NCBI RefSeq assembly: GCF_017916505.1
Contig: NZ_JAFMSZ010000001.1
Location: forward strand, 372,001-436,000
Length of the DNA stretch: 64,000 nucleotides
Direction of reading: 5' to 3'
Source of the DNA: Naasia sp. SYSU D00057
GTDB taxonomy: Bacteria; Actinomycetota; Actinomycetes; Actinomycetales; Microbacteriaceae
A model generated the notes under the pieces. It was given only the letters and a program-made list of their open reading frames with translations, was not told the DNA's origin and ran no database searches. The first letter of the stretch is position 1. Every line of letters begins with the position of its first letter. The position numbers and the translations under genes are program-made. Shown piece after piece: positions 31,966 to 40,951 of this stretch.

Positions 31966-34900
31966 ATGTTCGTCCGCAACGACGTCGTGCACTACAGCGC
32001 CAGCGATCTGACGGCCGCCGTGACCTGCGAGTGGGCGCTGATGCGCCTGCTCGACGCGAAGCTCGGGCGCATCCCGGCGGTACAGGAGCCCGAAGACCTC
32101 ATGCAGGCGCGCGCCGCCGTGCTCGGGGGCACCCACGAGGAGCGCACCCTCGCCGCCTACCGGGAGCAGTTCGGGAAGCACACGCCGGGCGTGCCCGGCG
32201 GCGTCGCCGAGATCCCGCGCCCCGAGCCCTCCACCGACGCCGACGCGCTCCGCGCCGCCATGGCGCTCACCGTGCAGGCGATGCGCGACGGCGCCCAGGT
32301 CGTCTTCCAGGGCACCTTCTTCGACGGCCGCTTCGTCGGCTTCGCCGACTTCCTCGTCCGCACCGAGACCCCCGACGGCAGCGTCTACGAGGTCTACGAC
32401 ACCAAGCTCGCCCGCCGCGCCAAAATCTCGGCCCTGCTCCAGCTCGCCGCCTACGCGCTGCAGCTGAAGGCGCTCGGCATCCCCGTCGGCGACGAGGTGC
32501 ACCTGCTCCTCGGCGACGGCAGCACCTCCACCCACCGGCTCGCCGACATCCTGCCCGTGTACCGCGACCGCATCGCCCGCCTCCTGCACATGATCGACGA
32601 GCGGGTCGCCGCCGGGGAGCCCCTGCCCTGGGGCGCCCCCGGCTACACCGCCTGCGGACGCTGCGCCGCCTGCTCCGAGCAGGTCGAGGCGACCCGCGAC
32701 GTGCTGCTCGTCGCGCGGCTCACGAGCGGCCAGCGCCGCCACCTCGCCGACGCCGGCATCACCACCATCGACCAGCTCGCCGCGAGCGAGGGAGCCGTCG
32801 ACGGGATCGGGCCCGCCACGCTCGAGAAGCTGCGCGACCAGGCGCGCATGCAGCTCTCCGCGCCGCCGGTCGAGCCCGGCGCTCGCCCGGCCGTCCGCTA
32901 CCGCGTGCACGACACCGCCGGGCTCGCCGCGCTCCCCGCCCCCGACGACGGCGACATCTTCTTCGACTTCGAGGGCGATCCGCTCTGGACCGACGGCGAC
33001 CCGCGGTTCTGGGGTCTCGAGTACCTCTTCGGCATCATCGACCACGACGGCGAGCGGGAGCACTTCCGGCCCTTCTGGGCGCACGACCGCGCCCAGGAGA
33101 AGCAGGCGCTGCTCGACTTCCTCGGCTTCGTCACCGAGCGCCGCCGCCGGCACCCGGGCATGCACATCTACCACTACGCCGACTACGAGCGCAGCCACCT
33201 GCAGCAGCTGTGCGCGCGGCACGGCGTCGGCGAGGCGATGCTCGACGAGCTGCTGCGCGAGCACGTGTTCGTCGACCTCTACCCGGTCGTCATGCACAGC
33301 ATCCGCATCTCCGAGCGCTCCTACAGCCTGAAGAAGCTCGAGCCGCTGTACATGGGCGACGAGCTGCGCGAGAGCGACGTCACGAACGCGGCCGACTCGA
33401 TCGTCGCCTACGTCGACTACACGCTCCTGCGCGACGCGGGGCGCGAGCACGAGGCCGCCGAGCAGCTCGCCGAGATCGAGGAGTACAACCGGTACGACTG
33501 CGTCTCCACCCTGCGCCTCCGCGACTGGCTCCTCGCTCGCGCGGACGAGGCCGGCATCGGCCGCCGTCGCGACGTGCTCCTCGACGAGCCCCGGGAGTCG
33601 CGCATCGCGGGCGACGAGGACCGCGTCCGGGATCGCCTCCTCGCCGCCATCGAGGGCATCGCGTCGATCGATCGCACCGCCGACCAGCAGGCCATCGCCC
33701 TCGCCGCCGCGGCGATCGAGTACCACCGGCGCGAGGACAAGACCTATTGGTGGGAGCACTTCAACCGCGAGATCACGCCGCTCGAGGAGTGGGCCGACCA
33801 GCGCGAGGTGCTCGTGGTCGAATCCGCGGAGGTCGTGTCCGACTGGGAGCTGCGCGGCCGGAAGAAGTCGGAGAGCCGCATCCTCCGGCTGCGCGGACGG
33901 CTCGCGCCCGCCAGCCGCCTCGACGTGGGCGCTCAGCCGCACGCCATGTACGACGGGCCGGTGCCGCCGGGGTGCGCCGCGGTGCCCGAAGGTCAGCGCG
34001 GTGAGCACGACGCGACCGACGTCATGGCCGTCACCGAGACCGCCGACGGCACGGAGGTGCTCCTCGAGGAGACCGCCGGCGAGGGCGTGGACCTGTGGAC
34101 CGCCCTGCCGATCGCGCTGACGCCGGCGCGGCCGATCAACACCTCCGCGCAGCGGAGGGCGATCCTCGAGTGGGGCGAGGAGGTGGTGGGCGGCCTGCCC
34201 GCGCTCGGCCCCGGCGCGGCGCTCGACCTGCTCCGCCGACGGCCCCCTCAGCTGCACGACGGCGGGCTCGACCCGATCGTCGGCGGCGACACCGTCAGCG
34301 CCATCACCGGGTCCCTTCGCCGCCTCGACCGCTCCTATCTGGCGGTGCAGGGCCCTCCCGGCTCCGGGAAGACCTTCGTCGGCGCGAGCGTCATCGCCCG
34401 GCTCGTCGAGGAGGGCTGGAAGATCGGCGTCGTCGCGCAGTCGCATGAGGTCGTCGAGAACGTGCTGCGGCGGGTGGTCGGCTTCGGCGTCGACCCGTCG
34501 CGCGTCGGCAAGCGCTCGCCCAAGCGGGGCTACGAGACGCCGCCCGAGTGGACGGTGCTCACCGACAACAAGCAGGTCATCCCGTTCATCCTCGCGAACA
34601 AGCAGGCGGGCTTCGTGCTCGGGGGCACCGCCTGGGACTTCGCCAACGCCTCCAAGGTCCCGCGCAACGTGCTCGACCTGCTCGTCATCGACGAGGCCGG
34701 ACAGTTCTCGCTCGCCAACACCATCGCGGTGGGCACGAGCGCCCGGCGCCTGCTGCTGCTCGGCGACCCGCAGCAGCTGCCGCAGGTCAGCCAGGGCCTG
34801 CACCCCGAGCCGGTCGACGAGTCCGCGCTCGGCTGGCTCTCGGACGGGCACGACGTCCTGCCGGCCGGGCTCGGCTACTTCCTGTCGGAGACCTGGCGGA

Positions 34901-35517
34901 TGCACCCCGCGCTCTGCGCGGCGGTCTCCGACCTCTCCTACGAGAACCGTCTCACCTCGCGGCTGCCGGAGACCACCGACCGCGTGCTCGAGGGCGTCCA
35001 CTCGGGACTGCATCCCGCCCCGGTGATCGCCTCCGGCAACGCGACGGAGTCGCCCGAGGAGGTCGCTCGCGTCCTGGAGCTGGTCCGGTCGCATGTCGGC
35101 CTGCCGTGGACGGATCCGTCCGTCGGCCGAGTCCGCGACCCGCTGCGGCCCGACGACATCATCGTCGTCGCGCCGTACAACGCGCAGGTCGCGCTGATCC
35201 GCCGGGCCCTCGACGACGCCGGCTTCCGGGAGACGCCGGTCGGCACGGTGGACAAGTTCCAGGGCCAGGAGGCGCCCGTCGCCATCGTGTCGCTGACGGC
35301 CTCGAGCGCCGACGACGTGCCGCGCGGGATCGCGTTCCTGCTGCTGCGCAACCGGCTCAACGTCGCGGTGTCGCGCGCGAAGTGGGCCGCGTACCTCGTG
35401 CACTCCCCCGCCCTCGCCGACTACCTGCCGCACACCCCGGACGCCCTCGCCGAGCTGGCCGGCTTCCTGCGGCTCACCGGAGGCAAGCCCGAGCCGGAGC
35501 CCCAGTCCGTCCGCTGA
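31966..35517 (+). CDS. TM0106-type RecB-like nuclease fused to exonuclease-like and SF1 helicase domains
   Basis: An 1183-aa protein with four parts. (1) N-terminal RecB/Cas4-like nuclease: GFADFLV, EVYDTKLA and QLAAYALQ give the D...DxK...QxxxY core, and C21, C230, C233 and C236 form a likely Fe-S cluster set. (2) Helix-hairpin-helix-like GITTIDQLAASEGAVDGIG. (3) RNase H-fold exonuclease-like domain with FFDFEGDPLW (D334, E336) and later EEYNRYDCVST. (4) DNA2-like superfamily 1 helicase with QGPPGSGKT (K802), VIDEAGQF (D909), LLGDPQQLPQ and VDKFQGQE. Probably processes branched or damaged DNA. ATG at 31966 has GGAAGGAGG. It stands alone. Confidence 0.88.
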   Translation: MFVRNDVVHYSASDLTAAVTCEWALMRLLDAKLGRIPAVQEPEDLMQARAAVLGGTHEERTLAAYREQFGKHTPGVPGGVAEIPRPEPSTDADALRAAMALTVQAMRDGAQVVFQGTFFDGRFVGFADFLVRTETPDGSVYEVYDTKLARRAKISALLQLAAYALQLKALGIPVGDEVHLLLGDGSTSTHRLADILPVYRDRIARLLHMIDERVAAGEPLPWGAPGYTACGRCAACSEQVEATRDVLLVARLTSGQRRHLADAGITTIDQLAASEGAVDGIGPATLEKLRDQARMQLSAPPVEPGARPAVRYRVHDTAGLAALPAPDDGDIFFDFEGDPLWTDGDPRFWGLEYLFGIIDHDGEREHFRPFWAHDRAQEKQALLDFLGFVTERRRRHPGMHIYHYADYERSHLQQLCARHGVGEAMLDELLREHVFVDLYPVVMHSIRISERSYSLKKLEPLYMGDELRESDVTNAADSIVAYVDYTLLRDAGREHEAAEQLAEIEEYNRYDCVSTLRLRDWLLARADEAGIGRRRDVLLDEPRESRIAGDEDRVRDRLLAAIEGIASIDRTADQQAIALAAAAIEYHRREDKTYWWEHFNREITPLEEWADQREVLVVESAEVVSDWELRGRKKSESRILRLRGRLAPASRLDVGAQPHAMYDGPVPPGCAAVPEGQRGEHDATDVMAVTETADGTEVLLEETAGEGVDLWTALPIALTPARPINTSAQRRAILEWGEEVVGGLPALGPGAALDLLRRRPPQLHDGGLDPIVGGDTVSAITGSLRRLDRSYLAVQGPPGSGKTFVGASVIARLVEEGWKIGVVAQSHEVVENVLRRVVGFGVDPSRVGKRSPKRGYETPPEWTVLTDNKQVIPFILANKQAGFVLGGTAWDFANASKVPRNVLDLLVIDEAGQFSLANTIAVGTSARRLLLLGDPQQLPQVSQGLHPEPVDESALGWLSDGHDVLPAGLGYFLSETWRMHPALCAAVSDLSYENRLTSRLPETTDRVLEGVHSGLHPAPVIASGNATESPEEVARVLELVRSHVGLPWTDPSVGRVRDPLRPDDIIVVAPYNAQVALIRRALDDAGFRETPVGTVDKFQGQEAPVAIVSLTASSADDVPRGIAFLLLRNRLNVAVSRAKWAAYLVHSPALADYLPHTPDALAELAGFLRLTGGKPEPEPQSVR

Positions 35518-35559
35518 CCGACGCGGATCGGCGGCCGACCCGCTCCAGTCGCGGGGCGG

Positions 35560-36612
35560 TCAGCCGCCGATGCTGAAGCGGTCGGTGAAGTCGCCTCCCG
35601 TGGCGGGCACGAACCGGGCGGACAGCTCTGCGGGCGTGAGGGTGACCTCGAGGGACCCCCACGTCGCGTCCTCTCCCGCGCCGTGCGTCGCCACCATGTA
35701 CGGCGCCTCCGGATCGTCCTCGTACACCTCACGCAGGTCCTGCCCGCCGGTGCCGACCGTGGCGAAGACGGTGCCCGCGCCCTTTTCGAGCGTGTCGCCC
35801 TCGTCGGCGACGCAGTCGGCGGAGTACTCGCCCGACCGGATCGCCGCGCAGCCGCCGCCGGTCGCGAGCTGTGCGGTGCGCTGGTAGAGGTGCTCGTGCC
35901 CGCTCAGCACCAGGTCGACCCGCTCGTCGACGAGGAGGTCGATGATGTCCTCCCCCGGATCGCACCTGTACTCGCCGATGGACAGGCAGGGCTTGTGCAT
36001 CGCCACGACGACCCAGGGGATGTCGGCGTCCCGGGCGCCCTCGATCGCCTCCTGCGCCCACTCGTACTCGCTGCTGCCCTCGTCGTACGAGTCCGTGCCG
36101 TCGGGGAAGGTGAGCCCCGGCGAGATCAGCACGAACCGGGCGATCGGCGCCTCCTGGGGGACGTCGACGTAGTACTGACGCGCGTACGTCCCGACGGCGC
36201 CGGGCAGCTGGTTCGGCAGGCACGCGGCGAAGTCGTTGATCACTCCGTCGCTGCCATCGCTCTCGTGGTTGCCGGCGAGCAGCTCGAACGGGAAGCCCGC
36301 CCCGACCGCGTCGACGACCATCCGGCACCACGCCTGCTCCTCGCCGGGGTCGCCGTAGGAGAGGTCGCCGAGCGCGATGTGCAGGTCGGGATCGAGGTCC
36401 GCGATGCCCTCGAAGACGGCCTCGGCCTTGCTCGAGTCGTTGAAGTCGCCGGACGTGGTGAAGACGAGCTCCGACTCCTGCTGCTGGTCGGTCTGCCGCG
36501 CGTCCGGCTCCGGGCCCGCCGAAGCCCGCTCGAGCAGCAGCGGGATGGCCGCGCCCGCGCACAGCACGGCGAGCAGCACCCCCACGATGGCGACGACCCG
36601 CCGGACCTTCAT
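35560..36612 (-). CDS. Secreted or membrane-anchored metallophosphoesterase
   Basis: A 350-aa calcineurin-like phosphoesterase. Residues about 5-32 are a signal peptide or anchor (VVAIVGVLLAVLCAGAAIPLLL). Metal-binding motifs in order: SGDFND, LGDLSYGD, LAGNHES, VVAMHKP and LSGHEHLYQR. The layout resembles purple-acid-phosphatase-like extracytoplasmic enzymes. ATG at 36612 (MKVRRVVAI) has GGAGGGG upstream. Confidence 0.87.
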   Translation of the reverse strand: MKVRRVVAIVGVLLAVLCAGAAIPLLLERASAGPEPDARQTDQQQESELVFTTSGDFNDSSKAEAVFEGIADLDPDLHIALGDLSYGDPGEEQAWCRMVVDAVGAGFPFELLAGNHESDGSDGVINDFAACLPNQLPGAVGTYARQYYVDVPQEAPIARFVLISPGLTFPDGTDSYDEGSSEYEWAQEAIEGARDADIPWVVVAMHKPCLSIGEYRCDPGEDIIDLLVDERVDLVLSGHEHLYQRTAQLATGGGCAAIRSGEYSADCVADEGDTLEKGAGTVFATVGTGGQDLREVYEDDPEAPYMVATHGAGEDATWGSLEVTLTPAELSARFVPATGGDFTDRFSIGG

Positions 36613-36803
36613 CGCCTGCCCCTCCGACTCCGGACGCATCGACGCTGTCCCGGGCCGCCAGGGTACGCGTGCCGGACGGTGATCGGGCAAGAGGCGCACG
36701 GACCGGCGCGTCGCGGGCGCACCCGCAACCCCTTGCCGCTGCCGCGGCGGGACAGTTGAGTCGGAACGCACCGGCTGCCCGAGCAGCCGCGGAAGGAGCA
36801 CTC

Positions 36804-37079
36804 ATGAGCACCCCCAACAGCGAGCGGCCCGCCGACACCGAGGTGGACCAGCAGCCGACCGTCGCGTCCGTCGCGGCCGTCGCCTCCACGACGGACGACC
36901 TGGAGGCCGCGCAGCCGAGCCACCCGGATCGACCCGTCGGCGTCAACGTCGACACCGCCTCACTCGGCACGGAGGCGGACGCGACAGAGGACCTGGCGCC
37001 CGAGGACGACCTGGGCGAGGACTCCGACGAGGCGCTCGGCGCCGCTCAGACGGACGCCGCCGACAGCCGGGAGGCGTGA
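36804..37079 (+). CDS. Small acidic disordered protein
   Basis: A 91-aa protein (MSTPNSERPADTEVDQQP at the start, EDLAPEDDLGEDSDEALG near the end), rich in Asp, Glu, Ala and Ser with no hydrophobic core. GGAAGGAG ribosome site and a perfect downstream terminator support expression. No family recognised. Similar short acidic proteins occur at 38358, 43661, 51915 and 52168. Confidence 0.68.
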   Translation: MSTPNSERPADTEVDQQPTVASVAAVASTTDDLEAAQPSHPDRPVGVNVDTASLGTEADATEDLAPEDDLGEDSDEALGAAQTDAADSREA

Positions 37080-37082
37080 CCT

Positions 37083-37114
37083 GCCGGGAGGGCCGTCAGT
37101 CCGGCCCTCCCGGC
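37083..37114 (+). terminator. Stem-loop terminator
   Basis: A perfect 13-bp stem, GCCGGGAGGGCCG and its complement, with a 6-nt loop, immediately after the acidic-protein stop and facing the convergent MBL gene. Confidence 0.78.
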
Positions 37115-37128
37115 ACCGGTGTCCTCGA

Positions 37129-37905
37129 TCAGGACGCGCCGACCGCCTTCGCCTCGGCGACCGCGCCCGCGACACCCTCCCGCCACGGATCGCCATGGCC
37201 GGGCAGCACGATGTGCGCTCCCGTCGCCTCGAGCGCGGCGAGCGAGGTCAGCGCCTGCCTGCTGTCCGCCGTGGCCGCCCCGCACACGACCCGCGGGCCG
37301 CGCTCACCCGTGTAGGGGTCGAGGGTGACGAGGGCATCGCCCGTGATCAGCACGTCCCGATCGGGCAGGTGCAGCGCGCAGTGTCCGAAGGTGTGGCCCG
37401 GCGAGAAGACGGCGACAGGGTGACCCGGGACATCGATGACCTCGCCCTCGACGATCGGCACCAGCCCGGCGACGCCGGGCACCGTCCACGCTCCCGCGAG
37501 ACTCATCGCGGTGAGGATCGGCACCCCCTTCGGGTGCTGGATCGGGTAGATGCTGCGCGGGTTCTCGTGGGCGTAGCGATACGGGTGCCGCGCGATGTAG
37601 CCCTCGTACGGGTGCGCCCAGACCGGCACATCCCACTCCTCGCGGATGCGGCGCGCGAAGCCGAGGTGGTCGAAGTGGGCGTGCGTCAGCACCAGGGCCT
37701 CGACCTGCGCGGGGCGGAACCCGATGGCGTCGAGGGCGTGCTCGAGGACGGGCCAGGTGGCCGGGAACGCGGCGTCGACGATGGTCAGCGCGTTCCCCTC
37801 CTCGACGAGGTACGAGTTCACATAGGCGTGGGACAGCCGGTGGATGCCGGGGGCGACATTCCGGATCAGGGCCGGACCTCTGTCGGATGCTCTGCGCGCT
37901 GCCAT
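37129..37905 (-). CDS. MBL-fold metallohydrolase
   Basis: A 258-aa metallo-beta-lactamase-fold protein. It contains the metal-binding LTHAHFDHLGF (HxHxDH), then FSPGHTFGHCALHL, LITGDALV and VLPGHGDPW, giving the complete dinuclear site. Specific substrate unknown. ATG at 37905 chosen on GAGGAGG upstream; in-frame upstream starts add a Pro/Arg-rich stretch. Confidence 0.87.
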   Translation of the reverse strand: MAARRASDRGPALIRNVAPGIHRLSHAYVNSYLVEEGNALTIVDAAFPATWPVLEHALDAIGFRPAQVEALVLTHAHFDHLGFARRIREEWDVPVWAHPYEGYIARHPYRYAHENPRSIYPIQHPKGVPILTAMSLAGAWTVPGVAGLVPIVEGEVIDVPGHPVAVFSPGHTFGHCALHLPDRDVLITGDALVTLDPYTGERGPRVVCGAATADSRQALTSLAALEATGAHIVLPGHGDPWREGVAGAVAEAKAVGAS

Positions 37906-38072
37906 GGGGCCTCCTCGCTCGGGTACGGCCACGCTAGCGGGCCCTTCCGGGCGCATCCCAGGGGGTTGCGGTCGCGACTCCGTCAACCCCTCCGCTCGAT
38001 TCAGACGGCTCCCAGACTTCGGGAGAAAGGTGGCGACCGCACATGTTCCCGACTGCGAAAGCGAGGCAACAC

Positions 38073-38243
38073 ATGGGGCTCGACGACAAGATCCGCAACG
38101 CCGCCGATGAGGCGGGCGGCAAGGCCAAGGAGAGCGTCGGAAAGTCGACCGGCGACGAGCGGCTGGAGGCTGAGGGCAAGGGCGACCAGACGGCCGCGAG
38201 CCTGAAGCAGGCCGGCGAGAAGGTCAAGGACGTCTTCAAGTAG
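38073..38243 (+). CDS. CsbD family stress protein
   Basis: A 56-aa protein reading MGLDDKIRNAADEAGGKAKESVG and ending AGEKVKDVFK, the CsbD pattern of small Lys/Ala/Glu-rich proteins induced by general stress. GAGG site upstream. A perfect terminator follows 15 nt after the stop. Confidence 0.85.
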   Translation: MGLDDKIRNAADEAGGKAKESVGKSTGDERLEAEGKGDQTAASLKQAGEKVKDVFK

Positions 38244-38258
38244 GCACTGCCGATTTCG

Positions 38259-38292
38259 ACGGAGGGGCCATCGGGAACGGTGGCCCCTCCGT
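38259..38292 (+). terminator. Stem-loop terminator
   Basis: ACGGAGGGGCCA (38259-38270) and its exact complement (38281-38292) with a 10-nt loop, after the CsbD gene. Confidence 0.82.
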
Positions 38293-38357
38293 GCTATACG
38301 GACCGCTGCCGGGCCGGAGGACGCCCCCAGCGGAAACATCGAGGAAGGAACAGGCGG

Positions 38358-38600
38358 ATGTCAGGACAGGGATCGAACCACGTCAATCCGAAGCTGGACG
38401 ACCAGATGAAGCACGAGGCGCAGCCCATCGTGCAGGGACACGGACCCGCGCACGTCGAGGAGTGGCGTCAGACGGTCGCCTACCCCGACGACACCGACAG
38501 CGCCGAGGTCCAGGCGGCGTCGGGCATCGACGGTCCCCTTCAGCCGGCGTCGGACGAGCTCGCCGAGGGCGAGGTGACCGAGGCAGAAGACCGCTCCTGA
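38358..38600 (+). CDS. Small acidic hydrophilic protein
   Basis: An 80-aa protein (MSGQGSNHVNPKLDDQMKH at the start, ending EVTEAEDRS). The middle EEWRQTVAYPDDTDSAEVQ is conserved-looking but not assigned to a family. GAAGGAA ribosome site. It lies 55 nt upstream of the baeRF2-like gene and is probably co-transcribed. Confidence 0.68.
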   Translation: MSGQGSNHVNPKLDDQMKHEAQPIVQGHGPAHVEEWRQTVAYPDDTDSAEVQAASGIDGPLQPASDELAEGEVTEAEDRS

Positions 38601-38655
38601 CCGTCCCACCCGCACCATCTGGACCCGCCGGCTGCGGTCGGCAGAGGAGGAAGAC

Positions 38656-39801
38656 ATGGCTTCGCACACCGCCACCCCGTTCGCCGAGCTCGGCGACTCG
38701 CTCCGGGAAGGAGGGTCCTGGATCACCGTCTACACGGACGCCTCGATGGACACATCCGATCCCCGCGGCGTCGCTCAGGCACGGCGGCGGTCGGTGCTCG
38801 ACCGGCTGAAGGCGGAGGGCGTGCCCGGCGAGCAGCTCGCCACACTGGGCGACGCGCTCGAGGGGACGGACGGGATGCCGAGCCCGATCACCCGCTACGT
38901 GCTGATGCACGACGGGGAGATCGTGTGCAACCTGCTCTTCCCGGGTGCCCCCAACGCGCCGGAGCTCGCCGAGGTCGGCCCCGCACCGCGTCTGGTCCCG
39001 CTCGTCACCGCTCGTACGGAGGAGTTCGTCTATCTCGTGGTCGAGGCGTCCCGCGACGGCGGCGACGTGAGCGTCTTCCGCTCGACGCAGGTCATCCCCG
39101 AGGTGACCGAACAGACGCAGGGCCGCACCGATGCGATCAAGAAGTTCCAGGGCGGCGGCTGGGCCCACCTGCGGTTCCAGCACCACACCGAGGACATCTG
39201 GCGGCAGAACGAGACGGAGCTCGCCGCGGTGGTCGACCGCCTCGCCGACGAGCACGGCGCACGGCTGATCCTCCTCGCCGGCGACGTCCACGCCCGCCAG
39301 CTGCTCGTCGAGCAGCTCGCGATTCGCAACAAGGAGCTCGTCGTCCAGCTGAACGCGAACACGCGGCCGGAGGGCGCCTCCGAGGAGACCCTCGACGCGT
39401 TCGTCGACGAGCAGCTCGACAAGCTGCGGGCCGCGGACGAGGCGGCCGACCTCGACAGGCTCCGCCAGGAGCTCGGCCGCGACGGCGGAGCCGCGGAGCG
39501 GGGTGTCGGCTCCATCGTCCACGCGGTCCGGCAGGCGCAGGTCGACACCCTGTTCCTCGACCCGGCCGCCCTCGAGGACCGCACCCTGCTCGCGCTCGAC
39601 GCGGAGCCCTGGGTGGCGACCGCGCCCGAGGACGCGGAGCCGGCCGGCATCCTCGGCTCGGTGCCCGCGGCCGACGCGCTGATCCGCGCCGCCGCCCTCA
39701 CCGACGCGAACGTGCGCATCGTGTCCGGTCCCGTGATGCCGGACGGCTCGGGAGTCGCGGGGACGCTCCGGTGGAGCTCCGCCGCCAACACGGGAGGCTG
39801 A
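38656..39801 (+). CDS. baeRF2 / Rv2629-like release-factor-family protein
   Basis: A 381-aa protein matching the Rv2629 group, the bacterial archaeo-eukaryotic release factor family 2. The N-terminal domain begins GDSLREGGSWITVYTDAS; the middle eRF1-like domain includes ILLAGDVHARQLLVEQLA, and the C-terminal part reads VHAVRQAQVDTLFLDPA and ADALIRAAALTDANVRIV, typical of an L7Ae/eRF1-3-like fold. The family is proposed to act on ribosomes in stress or dormancy. Gene context of CsbD and small acidic proteins supports a stress role. Strong GAGGAGGAA site. Confidence 0.8.
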   Translation: MASHTATPFAELGDSLREGGSWITVYTDASMDTSDPRGVAQARRRSVLDRLKAEGVPGEQLATLGDALEGTDGMPSPITRYVLMHDGEIVCNLLFPGAPNAPELAEVGPAPRLVPLVTARTEEFVYLVVEASRDGGDVSVFRSTQVIPEVTEQTQGRTDAIKKFQGGGWAHLRFQHHTEDIWRQNETELAAVVDRLADEHGARLILLAGDVHARQLLVEQLAIRNKELVVQLNANTRPEGASEETLDAFVDEQLDKLRAADEAADLDRLRQELGRDGGAAERGVGSIVHAVRQAQVDTLFLDPAALEDRTLLALDAEPWVATAPEDAEPAGILGSVPAADALIRAAALTDANVRIVSGPVMPDGSGVAGTLRWSSAANTGG

Positions 39802-39913
39802 CACCTCTCTGCCACAGCCGCCGCCCGCCCGGTAGGGGGTTGTCCGAGCGGGCGGCGGGTGAGGAGACTGGGGCACCGGCACGCCGGCACAGCAGCGGTG
39901 GGAGAGGTGCGTC

Positions 39914-40951
39914 ATGAGGATTCCCGAGTCCCGGGGTGCCGCGAGCGCGGCGCTCTTCGAGGTGTTCCGCTCCGTCCCGGGGACCCCTGAGGCCGCCCGG
40001 GCACGAGCCGAGCTCGAGTCGGCGGTCGATGAGGCGATCGAGGCGAGCAGTGCGATCGTCCGCGACGAGGACCTGCAGCTGACCCTGTTCTGCATGTACG
40101 AGCTCGCCTATGGCGGCATCGACGGTGTGGCCGACCTCGAGTGGGATCCGGGCCTCATCGCTGTGCGCTCGGGAATCGAGGCAGCTTTCGAGGCGGAGCT
40201 CCGGACGACCGTGCCGGTGCCGCCACGGCCTGAACCGAACGGGGCCGACCTCGCGGCGGCGCTCTTCGAGCTGACAGCTCCGACGCCGGGGCCGAGCCTC
40301 TCCCGTTTCGTGGCGAAGCAGGCGACGGATGAGCAGCTCCACGAGTTCCTCGTGCAGCGCTCCGTCTACACGCTGAAGGAGGCGGACCCGCACAGCTGGG
40401 CCATCCCGCGGCTCCGCGGCCGCGCGAAGGCGGCGCTGGTCGAGATCCAGGCGGACGAGTACGGCGGCGGCCGTCCGCAGCGGATCCATGCCGAGATCTT
40501 CGCGCGGACGCTCCGCGGCGCCGGTCTCTCCGACGAGTACGGGCACTACGTGGACCACGTTCCCGCGATCACGCTCGCATCGCTCAACCAGATGTCGATG
40601 TTCGGCCTGCACCGGAGGCTGCGTGGCGCGGTCGTCGGGCACCTCGCGGCCTTCGAGATGACGTCAGCGCTGCCCAACCGGATGTTCGGCAACGGGTTCC
40701 GGCGTCTCGGCTACGACGAGGACGTCACCTGGTACTTCGACGAGCACGTCGAGGCGGACGCCGTGCACGAGCAGATCGCCGCGCGCGACCTCGCGGGCGG
40801 CCTCGTGGACTCGAACCCCGAGCTGCTCGACGACATCCTCTTCGGCGCAGCCGCCAGCCTCGTGGTCGACGGCTGGATGGCCGAGCACATCCTCTCCTGC
40901 TGGACGGCGGGGCGCTCCTCGCTGAGGGTGCCGCTCGTCGTCGCGGCGTGA
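39914..40951 (+). CDS. Iron-containing redox enzyme (heme-oxygenase-like diiron fold)
   Basis: A 345-aa protein of the heme-oxygenase-like diiron family. Candidate metal ligands lie in EIQADEYGGG...IHAEIF and in FDEHVEADAVHEQ. The reaction is unknown; relatives perform oxidative chemistry on small molecules. It overlaps the next glycosyltransferase gene by 4 nt, and a CDGSH iron-sulfur gene follows, an arrangement that fits a redox operon. Confidence 0.8.
   Translation: MRIPESRGAASAALFEVFRSVPGTPEAARARAELESAVDEAIEASSAIVRDEDLQLTLFCMYELAYGGIDGVADLEWDPGLIAVRSGIEAAFEAELRTTVPVPPRPEPNGADLAAALFELTAPTPGPSLSRFVAKQATDEQLHEFLVQRSVYTLKEADPHSWAIPRLRGRAKAALVEIQADEYGGGRPQRIHAEIFARTLRGAGLSDEYGHYVDHVPAITLASLNQMSMFGLHRRLRGAVVGHLAAFEMTSALPNRMFGNGFRRLGYDEDVTWYFDEHVEADAVHEQIAARDLAGGLVDSNPELLDDILFGAAASLVVDGWMAEHILSCWTAGRSSLRVPLVVAA

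Noticed and set aside
31843-35433. 1196-codon leftward frame opposite the nuclease-helicase
   Set aside because: Antisense shadow rich in Gly, Val, Arg, Leu and Asp without domains.
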